Shown: one piece after another, positions 49,701-62,400 of the stretch | How positions within the stretch are numbered: position 1 is the stretch's first letter | Layout: every line of letters begins with the position of its first letter | Source: Litoditis marina | Lineage: Eukaryota > Nematoda > Chromadorea > Rhabditida > Rhabditidae | DNA: 64,000 bases | Direction: 5' to 3' | NCBI GenBank assembly: GCA_964036275.1 | Contig: OZ038438.1 | Span: 10,053,321-10,117,320 of the forward strand | The notes under the pieces: model-generated | The model's input: only the letters and a program-made list of their open reading frames with translations | Told to the model about the DNA's origin: nothing | The model's database searches: none | Program-made: the position numbers and the translations under genes

Positions 49701-52700
49701 GGCCATCTGTCTGGAACCTGTAGATGGAGACGTTGTGGTGAGTTCGCTTGAAATTATTTGATTTGAGCATATACACAGTTCAACAGAAGTTATTGAGCAT
49801 CGCCGTTACTTGATCGAAGTTTAACTATTGTAGCATGTAGTGTAGTTCACCAAAAAAAGTCAAGTTTATTCTTCCCATCAGTTAGAGTACTATATGCGTA
49901 CCGCTTATTATTCGCATCCAACATATCTCAAATTTTTTTTAGGAAATTCACCATTATGTTTCAGTTGAAACTACGAGATATCTCTCGTACATTCGATAAG
50001 TCGTTACAATTCATTGTAGTCCCCTCCCGCGATACGGGCGCTGTGCATTCACTTCAGAAACTATTAAGGTAAGTAAAAACATTAGTTATTGCTGAGTACA
50101 ATATTTGCCCTTTTTCTCAGACCTCGGTACTAATTTATGCCCGTTCGAAATTGCCCGCTTGACCCGGCTGTGTCCTTTTTCACATGCATTTGTGAATCTA
50201 AAAAGTCTCGCCTTTTTCCATGTAGTGGTCTTGGCCTCTTAGGTGGGATGCAATCCAGAAGGTGTACTGGCGCATTTTAGACAGCCCACATTGCCTGCTC
50301 TGCTAGAACAATTGCGTCTGCCACTAATTATCAACAGTTTTTAGAATAATTCGATTGCGGCACCCACAGAGATACTCTATCCGCCAGACCGTAATACAAA
50401 TATATTCCGATCGGACTCTAATTTGTTACAGAACCGACTTTGCTCAGGCCAGTGCCGGCCACTCTCTGCTACAATACGCTTTTCGGGCGCAGCCAATGCC
50501 ATCCGTACATAACGGTTCGCACATTTATTCGACCTTACCCATCGCATTTTTCCGGATCAGGACGATATTTACCAGATTGGTCGTTATTACTTGATTAACA
50601 GGGAATGGATAGTGTTTGGATGTTCAGGAAACTTTCACGTCGTTTAGTTTACAGCTGTTGGTTGAGATTTCACTCAACTGATTCACCATGTATACGGACT
50701 TCATACAAAAGTAAAATGTCAACTACTGGGCATGTAAATTTTGTTCTCTTTTTAGAAGGGTAGGAGCATTAACTGTATTCTACACTCTTGTTCAGACCGC
50801 ATTCCTTTTGGGATTTCGGAAGAGCTGAATGACAGTCAGCGACGTGCCGTTGCGGCAGCTCTCAATAAGAAACGCCCATTCGTTTGTATACAAGTGAGAA
50901 GAATGTGTTTTAAGTAGTCATTGGCCCAAGCTAGATTTTTCAGTAGTATATTATGCGTTTTCATGTCTCAATAATGAAGTTAAGTTGAATCATTCTGGAG
51001 TGCAGTTCAGACGAATAGAATATTTCCGCAGGGTCCACCAGGGACAGGAAAAACGCATGTGGTAGCAGAAATCGTTCGCCTGCTGGTACGGGATAATAAA
51101 AAGGTGGGAATTGTGGTCTATTTAAGCGTGATCATTTGCAAGAAAACTATTTTGTTTCAACACTAGTATCAAAAACATATTTAGTAAATGAGGCACTGTA
51201 TTTTAATTTGCAATTTCTGTATCTCTATTCTGTGTTTGACTTGATCTCTCTGTCTTACGTGATTACGCCATTTTTTGTGTTGAGGTTCTCGTATGCGCTC
51301 CATCGAACGTGGCTGTAGACAATGCACTTCAGAAAACAGCCGACCTCATTCAACGCCATTCAACTGACAACTTGACCGGTACTGAGCATTGTTTTCATGT
51401 GAAACCATTCACCAACTTCTAATCAGTATAATCTGATATATATATATATCGCGCATTTGGGATATAGAAACAACGCAGTGTATTACATCACTGTGAGTTA
51501 CTTATCGAGTTACTTATCGATTAGTTTAGACAGCAGATAGCCATATATGTCAGCGACATGTTAAGAAGGCAAGTATTCTTATGTGGACGACTTCACAACA
51601 CTCAGACATTTCGGCATAATAATAAAAATCATAACCGATAATTTGATGGTGTTAATTTCAGATTCATTTGGGCTAGCTGAGTGTACAGAAGATGCCCTTC
51701 GCAGTCACGTCAATTACGACTTATTGAGCGAAATGAGTACACAGCTGGTTAGTGTGGCCTTTATATTCTCTAATAACCGTTTGTTTCCCCTAGTTCGCGA
51801 ATAACTGTGCCTACATTGTTGAACTGGTTAAGCTATATATTCGCTCGTGGCGTGGTCGTAGACCACTTTCTGAAATTAATATTAACTTTTTCTTGTTTTT
51901 ACCAGTACAATCTATGTGAATGTTGGTATCTCCTAATTGGAAAATGGTTCAGACTTGTTCTAAACTCGAAACCGAACAGGAGCGGGAGCTACGCCGGAAA
52001 TTTCGAACACTGAAGGCGAAAATGCGTAAGGTCAGTTCAGTTTCTCCGTTTCTCGTTTTAGGTCGGCACACCATTAGCGCATTTCCGTTATATTGTTGAT
52101 AATTAATGCTTCCTCGTATTTCAGCAGATCTATAAACAGCGGAATGTCATATTCTGTACTGTCTCCTCAAATGTGGTTCAAAATTTAGAGAAGTCGCACT
52201 GGTATCCGGATGTTGTTATAATAGGTTAGTTTATCATCTACTGCTGCGACAAGTTGAAATCAGTTGAATATACTCCTCCTGAAGGAGGAGCACTTATTGT
52301 TCTTGTATGATTACGGCAGTTCTTCTCATTTACACGTAGTGGTTGATTGCACACATTCGTTCCAAAAACATGTAGGGAAAATTATTCATTGAGACTTCTA
52401 TGCTGTGCATGTCCGTATTTGATTTGATCAGTCTGGGATAGTTGGTTGCGGCCACTGGATGGGAGTTCTCTCTCTCTCTCTCTCTCTCTCACTCTCACGC
52501 TCTCTCTGTAGTACATATATTGTATAATCTATCCTAGATGAAGCAGCACAGTGCAGTCAACCGTCTTCATGGGCTGCCATAGTAAAGGCACCCCGATGCG
52601 TTCTTGTTGGCGACCATGCCCAGCTTCCGCCTGTTGTTCTATCCGACAAGTTTGTTGTTATCACTTTCCATCTAATTTTGTATGTATGTATATCGGTTCT

Positions 52701-54650
52701 TTCAGTTTCAAAGATACAAATCCGATAACAGGTGTCTTGCTCAACAATGAGCTGGAACCTCTGAAATATTTAGCAAGTAGTATTTTCAAATGTAATTAAG
52801 AGCGTACCTAAAGGTAGTCAGTGTTTTTGTGCTGTTTCTGTTTTCAGGGAACGTTTATTGACTCATCTGAAAACAGTTGCTTTTTACAGAGCTCGCAAGG
52901 CCAAGTTTAGCCTGTCATTGATGGAGCGTATGTGTGTCGACTTCCCGCACAGTAACTTGGTACACCTCCTTTCCACGCAGTACAGGTTGGTCGCAGTTTC
53001 TTTCTTATTCGTTCCACTCTCAGCTTGTGTATAGATAGGTAGGAGTTGAACGATTTTAAGAAATCATTCCCAAACGATGTAAGCAAGGATTGAACCACTA
53101 GTACGAGTCTTCCACTCGGCTTTCTCAGCGTAGACTTGTGGTACTCATATTTATCTAAAGTATAGTTCCAGTAGGCAGTCTTTATTCACACCCTCTTCTC
53201 TTATTTTCCACGAAAGTGAAGTTGTAGGGCAGGGAAACTTTCCCATATCCTGTCAGCCGGTGTCCTCATCGCTACTTTTCAGGATGAATGAGTCGATCAT
53301 GAAATGGTCTTCAGACTATTTCTACGAGTCACGCTTGGTAGCCGATGAAAAAGTAGCCACCAGGCGACTAAGTGACCACACCAATGTTCCTGAATATCAT
53401 GCTATCAATACCCCACTTATCATGATCGACACTGACGGTAAAGATGCTCGAAATATTCCACATCAAAGAAATCGATTTCACGAAGAGCCCTATCAAAGAT
53501 CGTACCGAAATATAGGTTGGTAATTGATTGGTAATTAAAATATTGTGACTTTCTGCTTAAACGGTCGTTCGCTGGTGTATGTTCCCAAACAGGGTTTCCG
53601 TCTCCATTTCCACTCTCGATAATAATTTTTTCCTATCCGTCTCTAGAATAGATAATGCAACAGTTTCATCTCAGTATTCTCAAAGTGGATGTACATTTCT
53701 TTGGAATTGGTAAGGAACAGGCATGACTACGAAAATGTTAAAATCTACTGTTCTCTATATAGCAGTAACTTTGCAGGTGAAGCTGAATTGGTGGCAAATT
53801 ACGTTCAAACTCTTTTGAGTCACGGAGTCCATCCTAGTTCGATTGGTATTATATCTCCTTATTATGGTCAGGTCAGTATTTCTGTTGTCTGTTTTTTGGT
53901 TTTTTCTGTTCGGTTTTTTGTAGGACAGCCGATTACAGTGGGAAAACTGGACCGTCGTTGGAGTGCATTTCACATATTTACTATTCAATTACAAACATAT
54001 TTCGCTTCACACTCTATAATTCATTTTGCCCACAGTATATGTAACATTACGTTCAAAAGTTGGACAATATACGCCTTTATTTTCTCTTCGATTAGCTTAG
54101 TTGCTCTATTGCTGTCTACTTGCTCAAATCAGCGGGAATGAATTGCATAGACTGCTCAGCTTATGAAGCAAAAAGGTCATTAAACCTGCAACCTGTAAAA
54201 CGTTTTTCAGGTCGAGTATCTTCGTAATATTATGTCAAGAGATGAATTGACTATCAATTCGGTGGACGCATTTCAAGGACAAGAGAGAAATGTTATTATT
54301 TTGAGTATGGTTCGGAATAATAGGAAAGGTAATTTTATCGGTAGCAGTTCTGCTCTTCGTCACTATTATAACCTCCCGATTATCTCATGAGTTCTCCTTA
54401 TTCATAGCTACATGTTTTCATTCGCACGTAAGTAAGCAGGAAGATTAATTCAGGAGTGATTGGTTTTCTGCAAGATGTCCGTCGTTTGAATGTTGCTGTC
54501 ACTAGAGCTCGCTGCCAGTTTGTTTTGTGTGGAAGTGCTCGAATGATGCAGTCAGATGCAAAGCTGAATACATTGTACACGTACGTTGTTTTCATAAGTT
54601 GTTCATAAATAACGCCATATCACATTCATTTTTATTCTCGGCTCGCGCAT

Positions 54651-54712
<62 letters not shown>

Positions 54713-55127
54713 CACCCTATCTATCAATCTGTATCTTTATCTCATCTCACTGTTTATATTGCCTCTGACTCTGAGAGATCGGAGGTGCCTTTTGAAAGTT
54801 TGAAACGAATTTAAACATAAATCGGAACAATCTAAATGCATAGAAAATCTAGGATCCATTGTCCGAGATGGTCACTTTGTACGGGACCAGGAAACATGGA
54901 ACTTCTACATCTTTCAAGAGATCTTATCCATTTCGTATTGTGTAGAGCGACAGCTGATCGCGCTGAGGTTTTCTCCGCAGAGAGTTGACGTCTGTGAAAT
55001 CAGTGCGAAAACCATATATGAAATAGCTTTCGAAATCCATCGGTTCGTTTGATTTTAGTTAAATAGTTATTTTCTTTTCAGATCTATTCGGAAATTTGGT
55101 CGGGTGTTCACCGATGCAGTAGAATGA
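43795..55127 (+). CDS. UPF1-like superfamily 1 helicase, IGHMBP2/SMUBP-2 type
   Basis: ATP-dependent 5'-3' RNA/DNA helicase. Twenty exons (43795-43860, 44246-44380, 44500-44619, 44848-44918, 45023-45096, 49652-49737, 49965-50068, 50764-50893, 51032-51103, 51285-51378, 51662-51747, 51953-52030, 52125-52224, 52538-52649, 52890-52985, 53283-53515, 53777-53871, 54211-54328, 54454-54580, 55082-55127) give 680 residues in frame. Motifs: GPPGTGKT (263-270), [18 protein letters not shown] (406-410), GDHAQLPP (430-437), [20 protein letters not shown] and [16 protein letters not shown] and the sequence around TQYRM favour IGHMBP2 over DNA2. It ends right after the helicase core, with no R3H or AN1 zinc finger. 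The N-terminus ([20 protein letters not shown], then Arg/Lys-rich) looks like a mitochondrial presequence. Weak sites: donor after 44918 and acceptor before 50764, both chosen by phase. AATAAA lies 54 nt past the stop. Intron 5 holds the satellite array. Confidence 0.91.
45300..48990. repeat. Intronic satellite array with 844-bp higher-order repeat
   Basis: Tandem array inside helicase intron 5. Using TAACGAATACGGCTT as anchor, monomers start at 45671, 45946, 46231, 46515, 46790, 47075, 47359, 47634, 47919, 48203, 48488 and 48772. Spacings cycle 275-285-284 three times, then 285-284, so monomer types A, B and C form an 844-bp unit present three times, followed by B-C and a diverged end monomer. 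A lacks about 10 nt around the CAGTGGCGCC block. The three units are nearly identical; one clear difference is at about 47527 (CAATTGGAG versus CAATTAGAG). Each monomer carries TTTGGCGCCAAA-type palindromes. The stretch 45300-45620 is a diverged relative at the left border. Short frames on both strands repeat only because the DNA repeats; nothing marks them as genes. Confidence 0.97.
49214..49557. mobile_element. Foldback (hairpin) element with 131-bp identical arms
   Basis: The left arm (49214 to about 49355) and right arm (about 49416-49557) are reverse complements. The outer 131 bp show no mismatch, the inner few bases show one or two, and the loop is about 60 nt. It lies in helicase intron 5, just right of the satellite. 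No convincing target-site duplication is seen and there is no open frame, so it is either a MITE-like foldback or a local inverted duplication. Transcribed with the gene it would form a long double-stranded hairpin. Confidence 0.93.
52467..52491. repeat. (CT)n microsatellite
   Basis: Pure TC dinucleotide run in helicase intron 13, followed by CT-rich sequence up to 52507. Confidence 0.95.
54651..54713. repeat. (CT)n(CA)n microsatellite
   Basis: About 20 CT units followed by about 11 CA units in the last intron of the helicase gene. Likely length-polymorphic. Confidence 0.97.
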
Positions 55128-55180
55128 AGTGGGAGATTACAGTTGTAGAGAGATGAAGCTCCCGCTCACGTTTCGTGAGA

Positions 55181-55186
55181 AATAAA
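55181..55186 (+). terminator. Poly(A) signal of the helicase gene
   Basis: AATAAA 54 nt past the stop codon. Confidence 0.65.
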
Positions 55187-56410
55187 CACTTCATATATGA
55201 TATTTAATAGTTATTCAACACAATTTATGTTGTCATATGTGTATTCATTTGAGTAACTAAGCATCAGTTTGTAGGATACGGTACGAACTGAGTTTGAAAG
55301 GAAAGTTACTCATCTTCATCATTTGTTTTCTCTCGGATTATTGTTACTTGACGAGTCCTTCTATTTACGTTCTTCTACTTTGTCACACAGTTGATTGTTT
55401 GATTTATTTTATACTTTAAAGATTACTTATTTAATATTGCTGTAAATATTGTTATTGTCTCTTTGTTACTGAATAATTCGCTAGAAGTTATATGTGAAAA
55501 CGGGTGAAATAATGAATAGTTTATTATTCACTTTCGATATTAAAATCACGGTTGTCAACACCACTCCTGTGTTTACCTCACGGTTTCTTGATGGTTTATT
55601 TTGCGTAGACAGGTTCACCACCCAGTGAGCTTGTTTCCTCCTGATATCCTTGGTTAGAGTCATGTCCTCGATTGCTCGATTCATATACATTAGCAAGCAG
55701 TTCTTTGATTCCTTTGATTACATCTCCATTCATGGTTTTTTCATCAATAAGTTCACACATGATGCGCTACTCGCCTCCCTCCCTCACTGTCATCTACATC
55801 TTTATCTATGTAGTACATAGGTTCATCAATTATCTGCTGACGCAGCCTGTTACTACGAATAGTAGTTTGAATACTCTTACAGTGAGTGGCATTCTAGTTT
55901 ATCTCTGGGTTTGCGGCCATTGCATTCAACTAGCCTACAAGTCCCCTCTGCCGCTGTATTGATTTTCAACCGCCCGCGTCGCAACGCCTCCCTTCCATCC
56001 CTTTGCTTGTCTATCACTCGTCGGGCTCAATTCACAATACCAATGTTTTACATTAATTTGTCACAATCTATCAGGTTCTCTTATGAACGATGTTCAAATC
56101 CCTGTCCGTATTGCCTGAATAATGTCCTAATCATTATCCCTCCCTGAATTTTCCTTCAAGCCATTATTTTTTCTTACAGTTGGTGCGCATATAATTTGTT
56201 TTCAACATGTTTAGCTCTCCCGTATTCTTAGTATTTTCAAAATTGGCCCTATTACATTTATAGTTCAGAAATATGTGATATGATATGATTGAATTTCGCT
56301 GTGCAAGTTGGAGCTGGAAACCCGTAGTGATGTGTTTTCGTATATATTATTGTTAGCATATTTACAGGAATTTGCATCTCCGATTTGTGCATTTTATGTT
56401 CCTTCGTGTA
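55187..56410. other. Spacer between the helicase and RBM12 genes, no gene seen
   Basis: Short open frames only. It presumably holds the RBM12 promoter. Confidence 0.55.
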
Positions 56411-56412
56411 AG

Positions 56413-59400
56413 ATGTCGGTAATCATCCGACTGCAGCTGTTGCCGCTGTCCGCTGCGGCTTCAGATGTACGGTCCTTTTTCCACGGTCTTAAAATTCCCG
56501 ATGGAGCAGTACATATTGTGGGCGGGGAGGAGGGTGATGCCTTCATTGGTTTCGCCTCCGACGATGACGCCAGACAAGCAATGCGTCGAGACAGGGGAAT
56601 GATTCATGGCGATGAGGTTTGTTTAATGGCTCAACCTTTCATAACGATACTAGGGGGAAAATATAGGGGAAAACGGGAAAATATAAAAGTGACTATTTCA
56701 TATCACGTATATCTCTGACTATTACATTCCTATCTCTTTCTCTGTCTCTCTCTCTCTTCATTGCTTTACGTGTGAAAACTTGTTCTCCGAACCAGGTTCG
56801 AAATCTTCTCGTGGGCTGATTGTTTTTCGAGAAGCGTGCAACATTCTCTAGCGAATTATCGGATAGTGATACCTGCCTTAATGCAGATATGAAAAATATT
56901 GTCCTGGATCCATTGTCTTGGTTTTCTTCATTCACCTGCCATGTCAATGCTATTCGAAAACGGACTACCTGCAGAATCAACTTCTTCTGGATCAATGGCT
57001 GAATCTTGCCAAATTCTCCGAATTAGTCACAGCGCTGCTGAACCATGCATGATAAAACACCATTGCTGAGTTACATGTATTTCTTTTCGAACATCAAATA
57101 GTGTGGTGTTTGAGTTAATTTGGTCCCTCTGAAAATGATCAAATAGTGTGGTGTTTAAGTTAATTTGGTCCCTCTGAAAATGATTTCACAAGTTTCACTA
57201 CGGTTACAAGCGTTCAATATTGGAAGTTCATTCATTCCAACTGCTATCAAAGTTAACGAACTTCTGAAAAAAAATTCGTATAAATGCCAAGATTCGATTA
57301 TGGGATAACAGATCTGACAGATGGCAAGAGCCGGACTGATTAACTATAGTTATCTGGAGAAGATAAACATCAAAATTGGATGCGGAAAATGAATTTTCGG
57401 GCTGTCAATTTTGAGCAGTTTTAGCTGATTAAGCGCCTGATGTTGCCAACAGTCCGAAATCGGACCTGTTCGGGCAGATTGGTTTGTGTTCCGAATCTTC
57501 CTGAATCACGCTTCCACAATTCCTCATAAAATCGTGTTTTATCCTCAGCGAGCATAACTCATTAAAAGTTAAAGCTCATCAATATATCTCGTATTTTGCA
57601 TACACATCGTGAAAATAGGAGATATGCTCTCGCAATTTCGTGCACCTCAGATCTTGAATTGTTGATGAGCTCTAATTTTAATAAGTTTAACTTCCTTCCA
57701 TATGATATTCTTGGCACTAGTTCTTCCATGCGCGCGGAGAGTTGAATGTTTTCACGAGAAGTAGGAACAACTGGTCAGCAATCTTATTTCTTCCATACCT
57801 CTGCTATCAACAATTAAAACAACATTGTCGTACTGGGGTGGTGATTTTGAAACGATGAACATGTTTGTGGAGACATTGAGGAGTCACATTCCTAACTATT
57901 CCTCACCGTCCTCATGTCGAAGATGTTGTTGCATTTTCTTAATGGAGTTTTTCTCCTGTTCTCAAAATCTAAAATACCGTTCGTTCTTTTTAGTCTATTT
58001 TTTTCAAAACTTTGCGAAATGTGAACATTTAATAGTCATTAATTTTTAATTTGGACGAATCCATGATCTAAACCAACAAACCAAGAATACTTTCTGGTTG
58101 CGAGCGGTTATGTGATGTATGAAAAGATGTGATATTATTCTCAAAAATGAGCCAATAATCTAAAAACACGAGAAATAAGTATTCATTTTCAAGCAAATGA
58201 TTGAGCTCGATGGTTACGGAAATGCACAGATTTGTTCTTTGCGGAGGTTCGATAACGGGAAAGTCGCTAGCTCATTTCTGTCCCGCAATATGTTTCAATA
58301 TGTTGGTAGGCTCGCCAACTGTATGTTGGAGTTAAAGACATAAAAATATCACAAACATGGAAATCAGAAAAAGTATATACCGAGAAATGCATCCTTTTAA
58401 TCCTGATTATCGACAATGGCGATTCAAAAAGTACTTTCCCGATCTTTAACGTGTTTCTAATAGTTAGAATATTTCTGATCAAATAATTTTAACCAATACA
58501 ACCTCAACATTATCCTCCCAAGAACTCATGATTATAGATGATAATGTACACAATCAACTTGGCCTTCGAGAAGAGGAATTGGAATCATTTGTAAATAGCG
58601 GTCAATAGCTCTGTTCAGTGTTATATGCTTCCTACAGTATACTTTGTTCGTTTTTGGTAAAGTGCAATTATTGTGACATCCAAATCAAAGCACAATTGTG
58701 GTCTGGAAAAGTAGAACTTACTTTAGAGTAACTCATGATGTAAGATTACTCTGCCCCCAACAACATGAACAGCACAGTTATGAGAGGTTTCTCGAAGCAT
58801 ATCGAAATATTAATCTAGACTCCTAAAATCAGACATGAAATTAAAATATGGCATTCTGTGTGAAATGTCTCCAGCTGTTGGTATTCACGTAATTTGCAAT
58901 GACAACGACGTACAATTCGATCAGAATACAGAAAGTGGCACAGAAAAATAAGCAACACATGTAATGACGACAAATGGTTGAACCGAAATAAGTATGCTGT
59001 TATTCTACTTACTTTAAGTAACAGTAAACCTCAAGACAATCCATTGTTCGGATAAATGATAATTACCAAACTTATTGGGATTGACGAATGACACATTTCC
59101 CTGATTACAACGTTTCGTTTCAGAGGGATTCAGTTTCCTTCATACAAATCTATACTACCTCTACTAAATATCAAATACGCAAGATGCGCCTCCAGACGAT
59201 CAATCGTTCGCATAAATCAACATTACCAAACATATTGGGATTGACTAACCACTAATTTTCTCCCGATCATATCCTTTCGTTACACGAGCTTCGTACAATA
59301 CCATTCCGCCTCTATTGAATGTTCCGATTCTTATCATGATAGCATGCGAGGTCGTTCTGCCTGATTCCCGAAACAGGAACTCACCACATCGCTTTTCTAA

Positions 59401-62400
59401 CCTACACGCTAGTCCTATTTGATGAACACGGCGCGGAAAAACGTCAGAAATACACCGTATCACGCCTGGAAACGAAAGAAATAGACAAACCATAGTTTTA
59501 ATAGGCCGAGACTACTTTCGGGCATTCGTGTAACTGCCAAACCCAGACACAAGTCGCCATTGGAGATGTGCCTTGTACCAGAGAGCGAGAGAAATTATCA
59601 TTATGAGTTATACTTTGTTGTATTTACATCGGGCCGTAAAAGAAAGAAGAATGCTAAGAGCAAAATGGCTATTTAAAACACTGAACTGGTTTCGCTCACA
59701 AACCCGAAGGTTGGCCGGAGTCATACAAGGATAAAAATATGTTCTCTTAAGTCGTCTGATTTTCCTAGTTGTAACTGTATTTTTGATTTTGTGAATTACA
59801 AACTTATTTAATGGCGTTTTTATGAAAAGTTAATTTCTAAACAAGCCCTGAAGTGTTGTTGATTCGCGCGTGGGATAGCGCAAATTTGGTACATATGACC
59901 AGTATCACCGATCATACTCATCCATGTGTTGAAATAACGAACTTCGGCATATAATGGGCGGTGAAAACATGCTTTATTTGTCTAACATACATGACGACGG
60001 TCATTCTTCTGTACCGATTTCTATCACGAAAAGCTGGTGAGCAATCTGGTGTGTTCTCAACGTCTGATCATGTGCTCACCGCAGATAATCTGCTCACAAC
60101 AAGATCTCAATGTGTTCTTCTGTGGCACAGTTATCTTCACTGATTTACTAGATCACTTATCAAATTGGGTTGGAACCAGAAATCGGGAGCCGGGTACGCA
60201 GTCAATTGTCAAGTCAAGCTACTTTTGTAGCGGCATCGAGAGAGTGCAGGTCGGGGAGACGTAGATCTCTGTGGCCGCATCATTGACCTAATCACCTAAT
60301 GATCTCTCGCTTTTGTAGTTTGCTAATCGCACAAAATTGCCGCCTATCATTCTGAGTGGGAAAATGCTTATTTAGTTTGTTCTCGTGTGACGGCGAGCAA
60401 ATTCTCTATTTGGTAACCCTCTTTTTGGGATTACCAAAAAACTTCGGTTGCAACCGTGACGGTAGCGTAACTAGATCGGAAATATGTAAAATTCAGGGAT
60501 TTCTAATCTGATTGATGCACACTTGATGTGCTCAAAGTGCAAATGCGTAAAATTTCAGGTTCGTCTATATCTCTCATCACGGAATGAAATGAATGAAGTG
60601 ATTGCAAAAGCCAAAGCAGCTGTTTTTGCTCAACACTCCACTTCGTCCGTCCGCGCCCCTGAACCGCCGAATTTGAGCAGACATGGTACATTCATACTTC
60701 TACTTTGAATTGAAACGGCAAGCATGGTTGAATGGTGTACAAAACTACCGAACAGTAATGCTGTTCCTTGTGAATGTCACTAATTAGGTCGACAAATATA
60801 GCTATATTTTATATTTTATTTGCATAGTGGGGAAAATGTGTGGGTGACGAAATATGAGTTCTTTCTGATCTGCGACCAAAGAATAAATTTCGAATAATAT
60901 CTGAGACGCACCATGAACAAACTACAAACACGTTTATTTGGTACGGTGACAACATTCGAGTTTGTAGTCTGACCTGCACGGATAATTCCCAATTACGTCT
61001 CAGACGCACCGTGATCAAACTACACACGTCGGAGCGACACAAACTACCGTGGCTGTCTGTATTTGCTAGAGCATATCAATTCGCTATGTTAATATGACCG
61101 CTGGCTATCTAATCTGCTAGGAAGATCATAAATTTGAGTGTATAACACAATTTTAACAAAACGTAGTTTAGTGAGAGGTGGTAGGCTTGGTTAAATGTAG
61201 AGTTTCGCTGGCATATTGAGTCTAATAAACCCTATACATCCGAACTCATCTAAGCTAAATTACTAATATTTCGCTTTCCTCCTGTATGTGTTGTGAGCAC
61301 GGTGCGTTGAAATATTCGCTAACTTTGTACATCAAACTTCAGCTAAAACGGTCACACATACACTGTGTACAATAATGTGCCTCACTGGTTGCCAATGAAC
61401 GTATTCGGGTGTAAATATGAAGACTCCGTTCTCAATTTGACAATAAGACATAGTAGGAAGCTGTTTTATTTTGTATGTTCCCGTTATAGTGTTGAAGTAA
61501 TTGTTGCAGGTGCCCCACCTGTCTCTCATGAGAATGGAGTGCAGGCTTCGTCTAGTGGGTCAGGCTCGTATGTAGCTGAAAAACCGTCAGTGTTTGCACC
61601 CGATACTTCTGACTACAATAAGCCGGCCTATATGAGGATGCCCCTCCCAGCGTCATCTGTTACTGAACCTTATAATGGAATTCGTGGTGGCGCTCAACAA
61701 CATCCCAATAATGGACAACAGGTTAGATCGAATATCTGGTGACCGCCGATGGGTGTAGTTGGGATGTGGATAGGGGCATGTTTATTCATTAGATTGCCTG
61801 AATATTCCAACTCTCCGGTGACAAGACGATAGAGCAAACTATGATTATCGATTTAGCCTCAGAGGATACGGACTCTAGTACGAGTCCTGCCTGGAGTTAC
61901 ACTTCTCTCAATTTTTCAGATACCACCTGCACCGCGCTATTTTCCACCGACTCCCTCGACGTCACGGGACAATGCGATGTCGCACCAAGCGGGGCCGCCC
62001 AACTTTCAACAGCCAGGCTTCCCACGCGAAGGTCATGGAAAATCTGCTGGTGTGAGAATGGTATGTTTTGTTTTCTGTTAACCGTATCGTACTACTGTGT
62101 TTTTCGATGCTGATAGGTCTCTGATATGAATGATAGCACTGTGTTTTGTGTATTTTTGCATTACATGAACCGAACCACTACTGACAATTAGCCGGACCAA
62201 AGACAAATCTCGCACAGCGCTTCGCGCTGCGCGCGATAGATACAGTAGTTTTTTTTACAATTCGTCATAAGGTTTTGCACCAGTATCCCCTATGATATTG
62301 ACAATTAAGTTTTCAGTACCGTAACCCGGTCGGGCCGTATCCTGCTTCCACTGGTCAAGTCTCCGCTCCTCGCAATGGCCCTGGCGGGAAACCAGCCGCG

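Noticed and set aside
50244..50345. Small open exon-like stretch in helicase intron 7
   Set aside because: It ends in a stop in its best frame, and the phase-consistent join skips it.
52698..52796. Extra helicase exon ([13 protein letters not shown]) with good splice sites
   Set aside because: Including it breaks the phase into the next exon, and related helicases have no insertion after GDHAQLPP. At most a cryptic exon.
53000..53100. Possible tRNA (TTGAACG and GATTGAACC phrases)
   Set aside because: No cloverleaf can be drawn; the sequence is intronic in the helicase gene.
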